Shown here piece by piece: positions 25,249 through 33,869 of a stretch of 64,000 bases of DNA. Location of the stretch: NCBI RefSeq assembly GCF_900129025.1, contig NZ_FQUM01000012.1:1-64000 (forward strand). Reading direction: 5' to 3'. Source of the DNA: Mariniphaga anaerophila (GTDB taxonomy: Bacteria; Bacteroidota; Bacteroidia; Bacteroidales; Prolixibacteraceae). The notes beneath the pieces were generated by a model. It did not search any database. It worked only from the letters and a program-made list of their open reading frames with translations, and was not told the DNA's origin. The translations under genes were made by a program, and so were the position numbers. The stretch's first letter is position 1. Each line of letters opens with the position of its first letter.

Positions 25249-25262
25249 TCACAAATTTGTGA
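25249..25262. repeat. Perfect 14-bp palindrome upstream of the second susC
   Basis: TCACAAATTTGTGA is perfectly self-complementary and lies 52 bases before the susC start at 25315. The TGTGA/TCACA halves resemble a CRP-type half-site arranged inverted and closely spaced. Possible operator; the binding protein is unknown. Confidence 0.5.
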
Positions 25263-25314
25263 GTGTAGAGCGGATATTTGATTGAATTTAATTGCAAATT
25301 TTAAATTAAAACTT

Positions 25315-28260
25315 ATGATCAAAAACTTCTATTTTTTATTAATTACAATTTTTGTTTTTTCTGCAAATGTTCTTGCACAGCAAAAATCTGTAACCGGTAC
25401 TGTAACGGATGATAAAGATATTCCATTACCGGGAGTTACTATTCTGGTCAAAGGGACTACAAATGGTGCAATTACTGACATTGACGGCAATTATTCCATT
25501 GGTGGTCTGAATGAACAAGATGTATTAGTGTTTTCATTTTTAGGGATGAAAACGCAGGAAGTAACCTACTCAGGGCAAGGTAATATAAACGTTACTCTTG
25601 AAGTGGATGCTTTTGGATTAGATGAAGTAATCGCAATTGGTTATGGGACAGTTGATAAAAAGGAACTTACAACCTCTGTTACTCATATCAGTGAGGCAGA
25701 TTTCCTTAATATCCCTTCGACTAATCCGATTATGCAGATACAAGGAAAAGTTGCAGGTGTACAAATTGAACGAACCGGTGCTTCGGATCCGAATGCAGGC
25801 GAAAGTATCCAGATTAGGGGGGCAGGTTCAAGAACTGCCGGCACTGGACCTTTGGTTGTGATTGATGGGATTCCAGGAGGAGACTTAAAAAACGTCGATA
25901 ATAATGATATTGAGTCAATCGATATTTTGAAAGGTGGTGCTGCAGCTGCAATTTATGGGACACGAGCAGCTAATGGGGTAATTATTGTTACTACTAAAGG
26001 CGGAAAAGTTTCCGATAGAATTCAGGTGGATTACAGTGGCTACATCACTACCGAAATGATCAAAAATGAGCTGGAGCTGTTGAGCGCGGATGAATTTCTT
26101 GAGCTGGGTATAAGTAAAGATGAAGGAGCCAGAACAAATTGGTTTGATGAACTGACTACTAATTTTCCCATGTCACATAGCCATTCATTAGCCTTAAGTA
26201 GTGGAAATTCACGTACTCAATACAGGGCTTCTGTGTTGTACCGGGATTACGATGGAATTGATATTGCAACTGCGAGGGAGGAGTATGGCGCACGTGTGAA
26301 TATTCATCATACAGCCTTTGAAAATTTGTTGGAATTTGATTTAAATATTGCTCCGAGGTTTGTTAAGGAAAAACTTACAGAATACGGTGCTTTTTATCAG
26401 GCAATACATTTAAATCCAACACTTCCTGTAATGGATCCTGATAATCCGAATGAATACAATTTTATTGTAGCGCATGACACATGGAATCCGGTTGAGCAGT
26501 TGAAGCTTGAAAAGAGGGAAGCTTCTCGCAAATATTTTACCGGAAGTGGTAAGGTTCAGCTTAATCTTTTGCCTAATTTGAACACTTCTTTAATGTACGC
26601 AGTGGAATCAAATGACAGGCAGTATAATTTTTTTAGCCCCAGTAATTCTACTGAGTCAAAAAATAATTCACGGAGGGGAGAAGCATCTCGGGAACTCGAA
26701 AATTGGGATAACAAAATATTAGACTGGTTAGGAAATTATATCTATGAATCAGATGATTTTGTAGCAAGAATACTGGGCGGCTATTCCTATCAGTATTTCC
26801 ATTATTCAACATTTTCGGCAAAAAATTATGATTTCCCGTCGGATGCACTTACATATAATGACTTAGGATCCGGGCTATATTTGAAAGAAGGAAGGGCTGA
26901 AATAGGATCAGACAGAAACTCATCAACTATAATTGCGTTTTTTGGAAGGGCAAACTTGTCGTATCAGGATAAATATTTTCTATCTGGTAGTATGCGCAGA
27001 GAGGGGTCAAGTAAGTTTGGAGCAAATAATAAATGGGGTTGGTTTCCCGGTGTATCTGTGGGATGGAGATTGACCGGAGAGGAGTTTATGCAAACTCAAA
27101 GATTATTTGACGAATTAAAACTACGCGCGGATTATGGGGTGACAGGAAATCAAGGATTCCCTTCTTATCGGGCTCAAAAATTGTATTCTGGTGCTGGTAA
27201 TTATTTTACTATGGGGCAGTGGATTCAAGGATTTGGCCCGGGAAATAATTATAACCCTGACCTTCAGTGGGAGCGTTCAATAAATTTCAATGTAGGTGTG
27301 GACTTTTCGATGTTGAATAATCATTTGAGTGGGAGTTTAGAGTACTACAACAGAACATCTGATGGTTTGTTGGGCGAATATGATGTGGCAGTACCTCCGA
27401 ATATTCACACGCAGACATGGGTTAATGTAGGTAAAATTAAGAATGAAGGAGCAGAACTTTCTTTAAATGCAATACTAATAAATAAGAGAGACTTTGGTTA
27501 TAATGTAAATGCAGTTGCAGCTTATAATAAAAACTGGCTTGTATCCTTTTCAAATGATATTTACGAGGCAGGTCAGGTGTATTTGAATACGCTTCCTGCT
27601 CCCGGAAGTCCTGGCCCTACTATGCTTTTGGAAGAAGGTTCAGAGATAGGCTCTTGGTATATGTTTAAACATGCAGGGATTGATGAGAACGGAATGTTGC
27701 TGGCATATAAAAAGGTCGATGGAGAGTTTACAGATGAAAAACAACTGATTCAGGGGCTGGAACATGATCAGAAATACCATGCAGGTACTGCTGTACCTAA
27801 AGTAACAGCAAGCTTGAACAACAGTTTTAGATACAAAAATTTTGATTTGAATCTGTATTTTCGTGGTGCTTTTGGACACAAAATATTGAATGAAAAGAAC
27901 ATGTATTTTGGATTGAAAGCATTTGAGGGGGCAAATTTATTGAGAAAAGCTTATTTTCCGGCTGACAAGGGAATTCAACTATACGAAGTGAATGATGCAA
28001 AAAAAATCTCAGACTTTTTTTTGCAAAAAGGAGATTATGTGAAACTCGATGTTGTCTCCCTGGGATATACCTTTAAAAATGTTAAGAATATCAGTAATTT
28101 GCGGTTTTATTTTTCAGGAAAAAATATGTTCCTATTTACGAAATATGATGGCATTGATCCTGAATTAGCTCCTATTACCGGGTTGGAACCAGGAAGGGAA
28201 ACGCAGGCTTATTATCCGGTGTCCAGAACTTTAACCCTAGGTGTTCAGGCCTCATTCTAA
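25315..28260 (+). CDS. SusC/RagA-family TonB-dependent outer-membrane transporter
   Basis: The start at 25315 gives a proper signal peptide (MIKNFYFLLITIF, cleavage near NVLAQQ). A start at 25282 would add 11 residues. The protein of about 981 residues has the carboxypeptidase-like domain (VTGTVTDDKDIPLPGVTILV), the motif DEVIAIGYGTVDKKELTTSV, a plug with ILKGGAAAAIYGTRAANGVIIVTTKGG-type text, and a barrel ending LTLGVQASF. It works with the SusD protein 25 bases downstream. There is no STN domain and no adjacent regulator. Nearby sulfatases suggest a sulfated substrate, but the pair is separated from them by a strong terminator. Confidence 0.94.
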   Translation: MIKNFYFLLITIFVFSANVLAQQKSVTGTVTDDKDIPLPGVTILVKGTTNGAITDIDGNYSIGGLNEQDVLVFSFLGMKTQEVTYSGQGNINVTLEVDAFGLDEVIAIGYGTVDKKELTTSVTHISEADFLNIPSTNPIMQIQGKVAGVQIERTGASDPNAGESIQIRGAGSRTAGTGPLVVIDGIPGGDLKNVDNNDIESIDILKGGAAAAIYGTRAANGVIIVTTKGGKVSDRIQVDYSGYITTEMIKNELELLSADEFLELGISKDEGARTNWFDELTTNFPMSHSHSLALSSGNSRTQYRASVLYRDYDGIDIATAREEYGARVNIHHTAFENLLEFDLNIAPRFVKEKLTEYGAFYQAIHLNPTLPVMDPDNPNEYNFIVAHDTWNPVEQLKLEKREASRKYFTGSGKVQLNLLPNLNTSLMYAVESNDRQYNFFSPSNSTESKNNSRRGEASRELENWDNKILDWLGNYIYESDDFVARILGGYSYQYFHYSTFSAKNYDFPSDALTYNDLGSGLYLKEGRAEIGSDRNSSTIIAFFGRANLSYQDKYFLSGSMRREGSSKFGANNKWGWFPGVSVGWRLTGEEFMQTQRLFDELKLRADYGVTGNQGFPSYRAQKLYSGAGNYFTMGQWIQGFGPGNNYNPDLQWERSINFNVGVDFSMLNNHLSGSLEYYNRTSDGLLGEYDVAVPPNIHTQTWVNVGKIKNEGAELSLNAILINKRDFGYNVNAVAAYNKNWLVSFSNDIYEAGQVYLNTLPAPGSPGPTMLLEEGSEIGSWYMFKHAGIDENGMLLAYKKVDGEFTDEKQLIQGLEHDQKYHAGTAVPKVTASLNNSFRYKNFDLNLYFRGAFGHKILNEKNMYFGLKAFEGANLLRKAYFPADKGIQLYEVNDAKKISDFFLQKGDYVKLDVVSLGYTFKNVKNISNLRFYFSGKNMFLFTKYDGIDPELAPITGLEPGRETQAYYPVSRTLTLGVQASF

Positions 28261-28285
28261 TTCGAAATAATTAAAACTAACGATT

Positions 28286-30274
28286 ATGAAAAAAAGTATA
28301 AAATATAAATCAATTCTTTTGTCATTCATTCTGGTTTTATTTAGTATCGGGTGTACTAACTTGGATGAAGAATTGTACAAGCAAATTAATGCTGATAGCT
28401 TTTATCAATCCTATCAGGATATTGCCGCAGGCATTGCTCGGGTTTATGAACATACTTCCTGGGCGTTGTGTAACGATGGTTCGTTATGGAAAGTTGGAGA
28501 GTTGACAACAGATAATATGTCGATAACACAAAAAGGGCGTCATTGGTACGACGAAGGAAATTATGTGAAACTGCATGGCCACAGTTGGAACTATATTTTT
28601 GGCGATTTTTATACAATCTGGAGAGGAATGTACCAAGGGGTAGGGTATGCAAATAACTTCTATAATGACTTGGAAAATGTGATTAAACCAAACGTTGAAA
28701 AATTTAATATTACGACAGAAGATGTGGAAACACTACAAGCGGAAATGATGGTTTTGTCTGCAATCTTTCACATGCATATACTTGAAGTATTTGGTCCTGG
28801 AGGTGTGATTTTTACTCCTGATATGGGTGGCGATGAACGCCCTGAATCAGAAACAGGGACTGCTTTATTCGATTTTATTGAAAAAACGATTGTAGAGAAC
28901 ATAGGAAAGCTTGGTAATCATGTGTCTGGAACAAAAGATGACTACTACGGACGGGTTGATCAGGCAACAGCGGCAACAGCTTTAGTGCGTTTATACCTGA
29001 ATGCCAATGTGACCATTGGGCAGGAAAAATTTGCTGAATGCAAAGTCGAATGTGAAAAAATTCTGGATGGCGATTATGGAAATTATGAGTTGGATAATTC
29101 ATGGCAACTGCAATGGAATTACAACAATGATTTATCTAAAGCAATAATTTGGTGTTTTCCGGGTGAGAAAAACTGGTTAAGGAGGACAACAATGCCGTGT
29201 AATAATCATTATCAAACTAAGTATTTTTTCCGCTCAGAACAAGGCGGCTCTTGCAATGGTCCTCATTTGCAGCCTTCTCAAGATACTGATGGCAGCTTTT
29301 TTGAAGACAAATATGCTCAGGGTTCTCCCTATCAAAGATATTTCGATGGAGATGAAAGAAGAGTGCCAATGCATATAGAAGATGATGGAACGCGCCAGGG
29401 GATTTTCTTAATCGGAACTCAGAGTGTACCTGGAGCAACATGGGCAGGAGAGCCGGCTTTTTCTTTTGCTTCGGAAGAGTGGAAGTTTTCTGGTAATCAG
29501 GATACACTGTATTTCCCCGATCGCATTGGACGATTCTCTGAAATTGTTTCGGCATGGCAGCAGGCAGGAGATTCAAGGTATGCCGGATTTGTTGACTCGC
29601 ATAACTTTAAATACGTTCTTAAAAATGCAACCAGCAGCGAATTAAAGTCGATATCATCAGATGTTGCAACTCCAGGGCTCGGAATCACAAAAGGTGAAGA
29701 AAATACCGGGTTTAGATTAAATAAGTATCCTATTTATCCGGATGTGTTTGAAGCAGGCGGTTGGAACTACAATAGCGATTTTGTGGCGATGAGAATTACG
29801 GATGTATATTATGCCCTTGCGGAATGTGAATTAAGAGCGGGGAATAAGGAGCGAGCTGCTCAATTGTTGGATGAAGTGAGGGTGAAATATTTTACTCAAA
29901 TTGGCGCAAATGAAGCCGCTACTCGAAAGGCAAAGTTCGAGGCAGGCGAGATTGAAGATCTCAGAGAGCCCCCGCACAGTTGGTATGAAGCTACAACTGA
30001 AACAGGCAATATAGATGAATTTTGGATGAACGCCAGTTATGTTCAAAATCCGGAGTTGCTGGATATGGATGAGTTGCTTGCCGAGTGGGGACGGGAGTAT
30101 ATTGGCGAAGGATTCCGCAGGATGCAATTGCGCCGTTTTGATAAATATACAAAAGGCAGATGGTGGAACAAAAGTGTGGATTCAGACTCGAAATATGAGC
30201 TGTGTCCGATTCCTTTGCGTGCATTGAATACGAACGTTAATCTTGTGCAGAATCCAGGTTATCAATCACATTAA
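28286..30274 (+). CDS. SusD/RagB-family outer-membrane lipoprotein
   Basis: The 662-residue protein is longer than the usual 500-600 residues. It has a lipoprotein signal (VLFSIGCTNLDEE, Cys23), a SusD helical region (LQAEMMVLSAIFHMHILEVFG near 150-170) and the C-terminal SusD signature (LAEWGREYIGEGFRRMQLRRF, near 600-620) with LCPIPLRALNTN at the end. It forms the ligand-binding lid for the preceding SusC. The insertion-rich middle region (TRQGIFLIGTQS and following) may hold the specific glycan site. Confidence 0.92.
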   Translation: MKKSIKYKSILLSFILVLFSIGCTNLDEELYKQINADSFYQSYQDIAAGIARVYEHTSWALCNDGSLWKVGELTTDNMSITQKGRHWYDEGNYVKLHGHSWNYIFGDFYTIWRGMYQGVGYANNFYNDLENVIKPNVEKFNITTEDVETLQAEMMVLSAIFHMHILEVFGPGGVIFTPDMGGDERPESETGTALFDFIEKTIVENIGKLGNHVSGTKDDYYGRVDQATAATALVRLYLNANVTIGQEKFAECKVECEKILDGDYGNYELDNSWQLQWNYNNDLSKAIIWCFPGEKNWLRRTTMPCNNHYQTKYFFRSEQGGSCNGPHLQPSQDTDGSFFEDKYAQGSPYQRYFDGDERRVPMHIEDDGTRQGIFLIGTQSVPGATWAGEPAFSFASEEWKFSGNQDTLYFPDRIGRFSEIVSAWQQAGDSRYAGFVDSHNFKYVLKNATSSELKSISSDVATPGLGITKGEENTGFRLNKYPIYPDVFEAGGWNYNSDFVAMRITDVYYALAECELRAGNKERAAQLLDEVRVKYFTQIGANEAATRKAKFEAGEIEDLREPPHSWYEATTETGNIDEFWMNASYVQNPELLDMDELLAEWGREYIGEGFRRMQLRRFDKYTKGRWWNKSVDSDSKYELCPIPLRALNTNVNLVQNPGYQSH

Positions 30275-30295
30275 TAGTCTAGTTGATAGAAGTTT

Positions 30296-30345
30296 AAAAA
30301 CAAGAAAAGAAGGATTGTATATGCAATCCTTCTTTTCTTGTTTTT
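30296..30345 (+). terminator. Rho-independent terminator after the susCD pair
   Basis: A perfect 22-bp stem (30296-30317 with 30324-30345) around a 6-base loop, ending in T5. It is exceptionally long and complete, begins 22 bases after the SusD stop, and should isolate the susCD pair from the downstream genes. Its symmetry lets it work from either side. Confidence 0.95.
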
Positions 30346-30359
30346 AAGGTGATGTTTAT

Positions 30360-30390
30360 TTTGTCTGAAAAATGTATTTATATAAATTTG
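30360..30390 (+). promoter_or_regulatory. Promoter of the FISUMP lipoprotein gene
   Basis: TTTG (30360-30363), 19 bases, TAAATTTG (30383-30390): a full match to TTTG-N19..21-TAnnTTTG. Transcription would start near 30397, so the reading-frame start at 30372 is impossible and ATG 30444 is used. Confidence 0.8.
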
Positions 30391-30443
30391 ACCGTCCGCA
30401 TTCCGGAATTTGCATCAATAACTTAAATAAACCTGACTGTGTT

Positions 30444-31187
30444 ATGAAATTTGTTGTTCCCTTCTCAATTATTTTTCTCTTTGTGGTTGCGTGTGCTAAA
30501 ACCAACGGAACATTTGTTGACAAAAGAGATGGCAAAGAATATCAATGGATTAAAATAGGCGACGACATCTGGATGGCCGAAAATCTGGCATTCCTTCCGT
30601 CAGTTGATTCTGCAAGAGAAGCATCGTTAGAGCAAAAAAAGTACTATGTGTTTGGTTATGCAGGAGATTCAGCAGATAGTGCAAAAACATTTCAGACATA
30701 TTTGTGGAACGACAGCCTGGTTGTGCCTTACGAAAAATACGGAGTAATGTATAACTGGGCAGCGTTGGTCGACGATGATACTGCCGACGGCGGCTCTCTC
30801 CGGGGAGTTTGTCCATGCGGATGGCATGTTCCTACAGATGAGGAATGGATGGCATTGGAAATAGCATTGGGAATGAATCCCGCCGAAGTTGAGGTGATTG
30901 GCCAGCGGAACAGCGGTTTTCTTGGGTATCAGTTAAAAGCGAACTACGGTTGGGATAACAACGGGAATGGAATTGATTCGGTTAGTTTTAAAGCCCTTCC
31001 GGCCGGAGAAGTGTTTGGCGGGGTTGGGTTTTTGCACGAAGGAGAACGATCAACTTTTTGGACCGCCACTCCCGGTCTGTTTGGTACAACCGTATGGACC
31101 AGAAGTGTATATTGTTGCGAATTTGGAATTGTTCGAGTTGAGCGTGACAAAATGGACGGTTTCTCGCTGAGGTGTGTGAAAGATTAA
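30444..31187 (+). CDS. FISUMP-domain lipoprotein
   Basis: The start is fixed at 30444 by the promoter just upstream and by the lipoprotein signal MKFVVPFSIIFLFVVAC. The 247-residue protein is one FISUMP domain (Fibrobacter succinogenes major paralogue type): GTFVDKRDGKEYQWIKIGDDIWMAENL at the start, then GVMYNWAAL, GVCPCGWHVPTDEEWMALE, and the end FSLRCVKD. Paired Cys residues (CPCGWH, YCC) probably form disulfides outside the cell. The function of these surface proteins is not known. It is a single-gene unit between a terminator and a gene fragment. Confidence 0.85.
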   Translation: MKFVVPFSIIFLFVVACAKTNGTFVDKRDGKEYQWIKIGDDIWMAENLAFLPSVDSAREASLEQKKYYVFGYAGDSADSAKTFQTYLWNDSLVVPYEKYGVMYNWAALVDDDTADGGSLRGVCPCGWHVPTDEEWMALEIALGMNPAEVEVIGQRNSGFLGYQLKANYGWDNNGNGIDSVSFKALPAGEVFGGVGFLHEGERSTFWTATPGLFGTTVWTRSVYCCEFGIVRVERDKMDGFSLRCVKD

Positions 31188-31214
31188 AAAATAGGTTGCT
31201 GCGCAGCAAGGAGA

Positions 31215-31490
31215 ATGCCATGCTCGATCCTTTTTTTTCGGAAAAGGCCAGTTCAACTCAAAAAAGACTTCGGCGATCAGATTGTTTTTTTGGGTGGAGG
31301 CATTGATACTCAAAAAGTGTTACCTTCGGGAACAGTGCATGATGTGCGAAGCAGTGTTCGTCGAAACATTGATGCTTTGGCTCCCGGTGGCGGTTTTGTG
31401 TTTAACACGGTGCACAACATCCAGGCCGAGGTGCCGCCTGAAAATATTGTTGCCATGTGGGAAGCCTTTCGGGAATTTGGCAAGTACTAA
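31215..31490 (+). pseudogene. 3' fragment of a uroporphyrinogen-decarboxylase-family (URO-D) gene
   Basis: The frame encodes about 76 residues that look like the C-terminal end of URO-D-family methyltransferase-like proteins: LKKDFGDQIVFLGGGIDTQK, then VLPSGTVHDVRSSVRRNIDAL, APGGGFVFNTVHNIQ and VPPENIVAMWEAFREFGKY, then stop. Full-length family members have some 330-380 residues. The N-terminal three quarters is absent. Upstream sequence does not continue the homology in any frame I could read. The junction with unrelated sequence falls near 31255. It is a decayed gene left between the FISUMP gene and the oxidoreductase operon. Confidence 0.75.
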
Positions 31491-31506
31491 AGTCGGCTCT
31501 GTTGTC

Positions 31507-31514
31507 TAATTTTG
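31507..31514 (+). promoter_or_regulatory. -7 element ahead of the oxidoreductase-sulfatase run
   Basis: TAATTTTG fits TAnnTTTG and lies 31 bases before the ATG at 31546. No TTTG is at the right distance upstream, so the promoter is only partly supported. Confidence 0.45.
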
Positions 31515-31545
31515 AATTTCAAGAAAACTAAATATCGAATCAACT

Positions 31546-32976
31546 ATGGAACGAAGAGAATTTATTCAGAAATCAGCCAAAAGCACAATAGCACTGGGCA
31601 CTGCGCCTTTTATTCTTACCAATTCAAACTGGAAAGGTGCCAACGACCGCGTAAATGTTGCAGTAATCGGGATTCGGGGAATGGGGCAGTCGCACATTCA
31701 GGAATATCAAAAACTGAAAAATGTTGAAGTTTCGGCGTTGTGCGACGTAGATGAAAATCTATTTGCCGAACGGGTGAAAAAGCATTTCACCGATAAAGGC
31801 CTGCGTGAACCCAAACTTTATCAGGACATGCGCAAGCTTTTTGAGGATAAATCGGTTGATGCCGTGTCTGTTGTAACACCCAATCACTGGCACGCGCTGG
31901 CCGGTATTTGGGCTATTCAGGCCGGAAAACATGCCAGCATTGAAAAACCGTCGTGTCATACCATCAAAGAAGGGCAGAAGCTGGTTGAGGCTGCCAAAAA
32001 GTATAATGTGGTGGTGCAGGACGGAGCTGAGCAGCGCAGCAATCCGGGAGCGCAATCGGCAGTTCAGTTTATGCGCGACGGTAAGCTGGGTGAAGTGTAT
32101 TTAGCCAAAGGTGTGTGCTATAAATGGCGCGATTCCATTGGAAAATATCCCGACGGGTACATGCAGGAGGGAGAGAAATACGCCAGCACAGTGGGCAGTA
32201 AATCGTGGATTGGCCCGTTTACAAAAAGCTATATGGATAAAGTGGATTATAACATGTGGCTGGGGCCTGCTCCCGAGCGGCCGTTTAACCGTAACAGGTT
32301 TCACTACAACTGGCATTGGCACTGGGATTACGGAAATGGAGACATGGGAAATCAGGGCGTTCACGAAATGGATGTCGCCAGGTGGGGGCTTGGTGTGAAA
32401 CTGCCCACAAAAGTTAGTGCAATTGGCGGCCACATGATGTTTGACGACGCCCAGGAAACGCCCAATGTGCTGATGGCGCTGTTTGAATTTCCCGCTCAGG
32501 AAGGTGGCGGAGAAAAAAAGAAAATCCTTCAATTTGAGGTCAGGCATTGGATGACCAACCCCGAAGGAAACCATTTGGGTTCGGGTGCTCCGCTAACCAA
32601 TACGTACATGACCAGCTCTACTAACGTAGTAGGAAATATTTTTTATGGGTCGAATGGTTACATGCTGAAAGACGTGGACGGGTGGCAGACTTTTATGGGA
32701 AAGGAGCGGGCTTCCGGCGAATCGGGAAAAGGATTGGGAAACCACTACCAGAATTTTGTGGATGCCATTCGGGTAAACGATTCCAGACGGTTGACTGCCC
32801 CCATTGAAGAGGGATTTTACTCCTGCGCACTCATCCATCTGGCCAATATTTCTTATCGTCTCGGACGAACGTTGGATATCGATCCGCAGACTTTAACGGT
32901 GTTGAATGATGCGGAAGCAAATCAGATGCTCACTAAAGAATATCGGAAACCTTTTGTTTTACCTGAAAATGTATAG
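31546..32976 (+). CDS. Gfo/Idh/MocA-family oxidoreductase with Tat signal
   Basis: The 476-residue protein starts MERREFIQKSAKSTIALG, a Tat-type export signal. The Rossmann domain follows (VNVAVIGIRGMGQSHIQEY, ALCDVDENLF, VVTPNHWHALAGIWAIQAGKH, with IEKPSCHT as the conserved EKP motif near 135-142). The C-terminal domain carries GDMGNQGVHEMDVARWGL. Exported members oxidise hydroxyls of sugars or glycosides using a tightly bound NAD(P). The next gene encodes a DUF1080 hydrolase 4 bases downstream, and that pairing is known from 3-keto-glycoside routes, so oxidation at C3 of a glycoside is a reasonable inference. Confidence 0.9.
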   Translation: MERREFIQKSAKSTIALGTAPFILTNSNWKGANDRVNVAVIGIRGMGQSHIQEYQKLKNVEVSALCDVDENLFAERVKKHFTDKGLREPKLYQDMRKLFEDKSVDAVSVVTPNHWHALAGIWAIQAGKHASIEKPSCHTIKEGQKLVEAAKKYNVVVQDGAEQRSNPGAQSAVQFMRDGKLGEVYLAKGVCYKWRDSIGKYPDGYMQEGEKYASTVGSKSWIGPFTKSYMDKVDYNMWLGPAPERPFNRNRFHYNWHWHWDYGNGDMGNQGVHEMDVARWGLGVKLPTKVSAIGGHMMFDDAQETPNVLMALFEFPAQEGGGEKKKILQFEVRHWMTNPEGNHLGSGAPLTNTYMTSSTNVVGNIFYGSNGYMLKDVDGWQTFMGKERASGESGKGLGNHYQNFVDAIRVNDSRRLTAPIEEGFYSCALIHLANISYRLGRTLDIDPQTLTVLNDAEANQMLTKEYRKPFVLPENV

Positions 32977-32980
32977 AACC

Positions 32981-33703
32981 ATGAAAAAGTTAGTCGGCTT
33001 ACTTTCTGTATTGTTTATTTCGTTATTTGTTTCTGCTTCGCTTTTAGCCCAGTGTACACAAGCGTGTGCCGTAAATGCTAAATGCGGCTGGGAAATATTG
33101 TTTGACGGAAACAGCGTGGAAAAGTGGAGGGGAAAAGAAAGTCACGTATTTCCCCAAAAAGGATGGAAAATTGAAAACGGCCTTTTGTTTCTTGCTGAAA
33201 GCGGCGGCGGCGATATTATCACAAAAGAGAAGTATTGCGACTTTGAACTGGTATTCAGCTTCAATCTTACCGAAGGAGCAAACAGTGGTATAAAATATTT
33301 TGTTGATTCCCTGGTGAATTCAGAAACAGGAAGTGTCTCGATAAACGGACCCGAATACCAGATAATCGACGATGAACATAATATTCACGTAAAAGATGAT
33401 CCAAACGGATTAAGCTCAACGGCATCGGCTTATCTCTTGTATGCACCGGAAAATAAAAAGCTGAATCATTACGGACAATGGAACACCGGACGAATTGTGG
33501 CGAAAAACGAAACTGTAGAGCACTGGCTTAACGGGGTAAGAGTTGTAAAATACAAACGCGGCAGCAAAGATTTTCTGGAACGAAAAGCAGATACCAAATT
33601 CAAAAACGTTGAAAAATACGGAGAGCAGAAATGCGGACACATTCTACTGACCGACCATGGCGATAAAGTATTTTTTAAGAATATAAAAATACGGAAACTG
33701 TAA
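32981..33703 (+). CDS. DUF1080-family (3-keto-glycoside hydrolase-like) exported protein
   Basis: The start at 32981 gives MKKLVGLLSVLFISLFVSASLLAQ-type export signal (cleavage after LLAQ). The frame upstream of it lies inside the oxidoreductase gene. The 240-residue protein is a concanavalin-like beta-sandwich of the DUF1080 family: GWEILFDGNSVEKWRG, GWKIENGLLF, the ligand-site region NSGIKYFVDS and GPEYQIIDDEHN, and WNTGRIVAKNETVEHWLNG. Some members of this family cleave 3-keto-glycosides made by Gfo/Idh/MocA oxidoreductases, and the gene starts 4 bases after one. Substrate unknown. Confidence 0.88.
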   Translation: MKKLVGLLSVLFISLFVSASLLAQCTQACAVNAKCGWEILFDGNSVEKWRGKESHVFPQKGWKIENGLLFLAESGGGDIITKEKYCDFELVFSFNLTEGANSGIKYFVDSLVNSETGSVSINGPEYQIIDDEHNIHVKDDPNGLSSTASAYLLYAPENKKLNHYGQWNTGRIVAKNETVEHWLNGVRVVKYKRGSKDFLERKADTKFKNVEKYGEQKCGHILLTDHGDKVFFKNIKIRKL

Positions 33704-33869
33704 GGGGTAAGTTTCTAATTAATTAGTTGTTGCTTTGCTTTTTGTTCGTTTTTCCCCGGGATTGAGGTTGAAGTGAATTTGTTTTACATTTCTTGTAAAA
33801 ATATGCTTCCTTTTTCTTCATTTTAGTTACATTTATCAAATTGATAGGAACGATCAAATAACCTTAGAA

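Larger units (their letters stand above)
24776..25314. other. Intergenic region between divergent Fur locus and second SusC gene, 539 bases
   Basis: Near 24788-24808 it carries the Fur-locus promoter and inverted repeat. At 25249-25262 there is a perfect 14-bp palindrome ahead of susC. No exact TAnnTTTG was found on the plus strand in the last 300 bases, so the susC promoter is not placed. The middle part is AT-rich and shows no gene. Confidence 0.5.
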
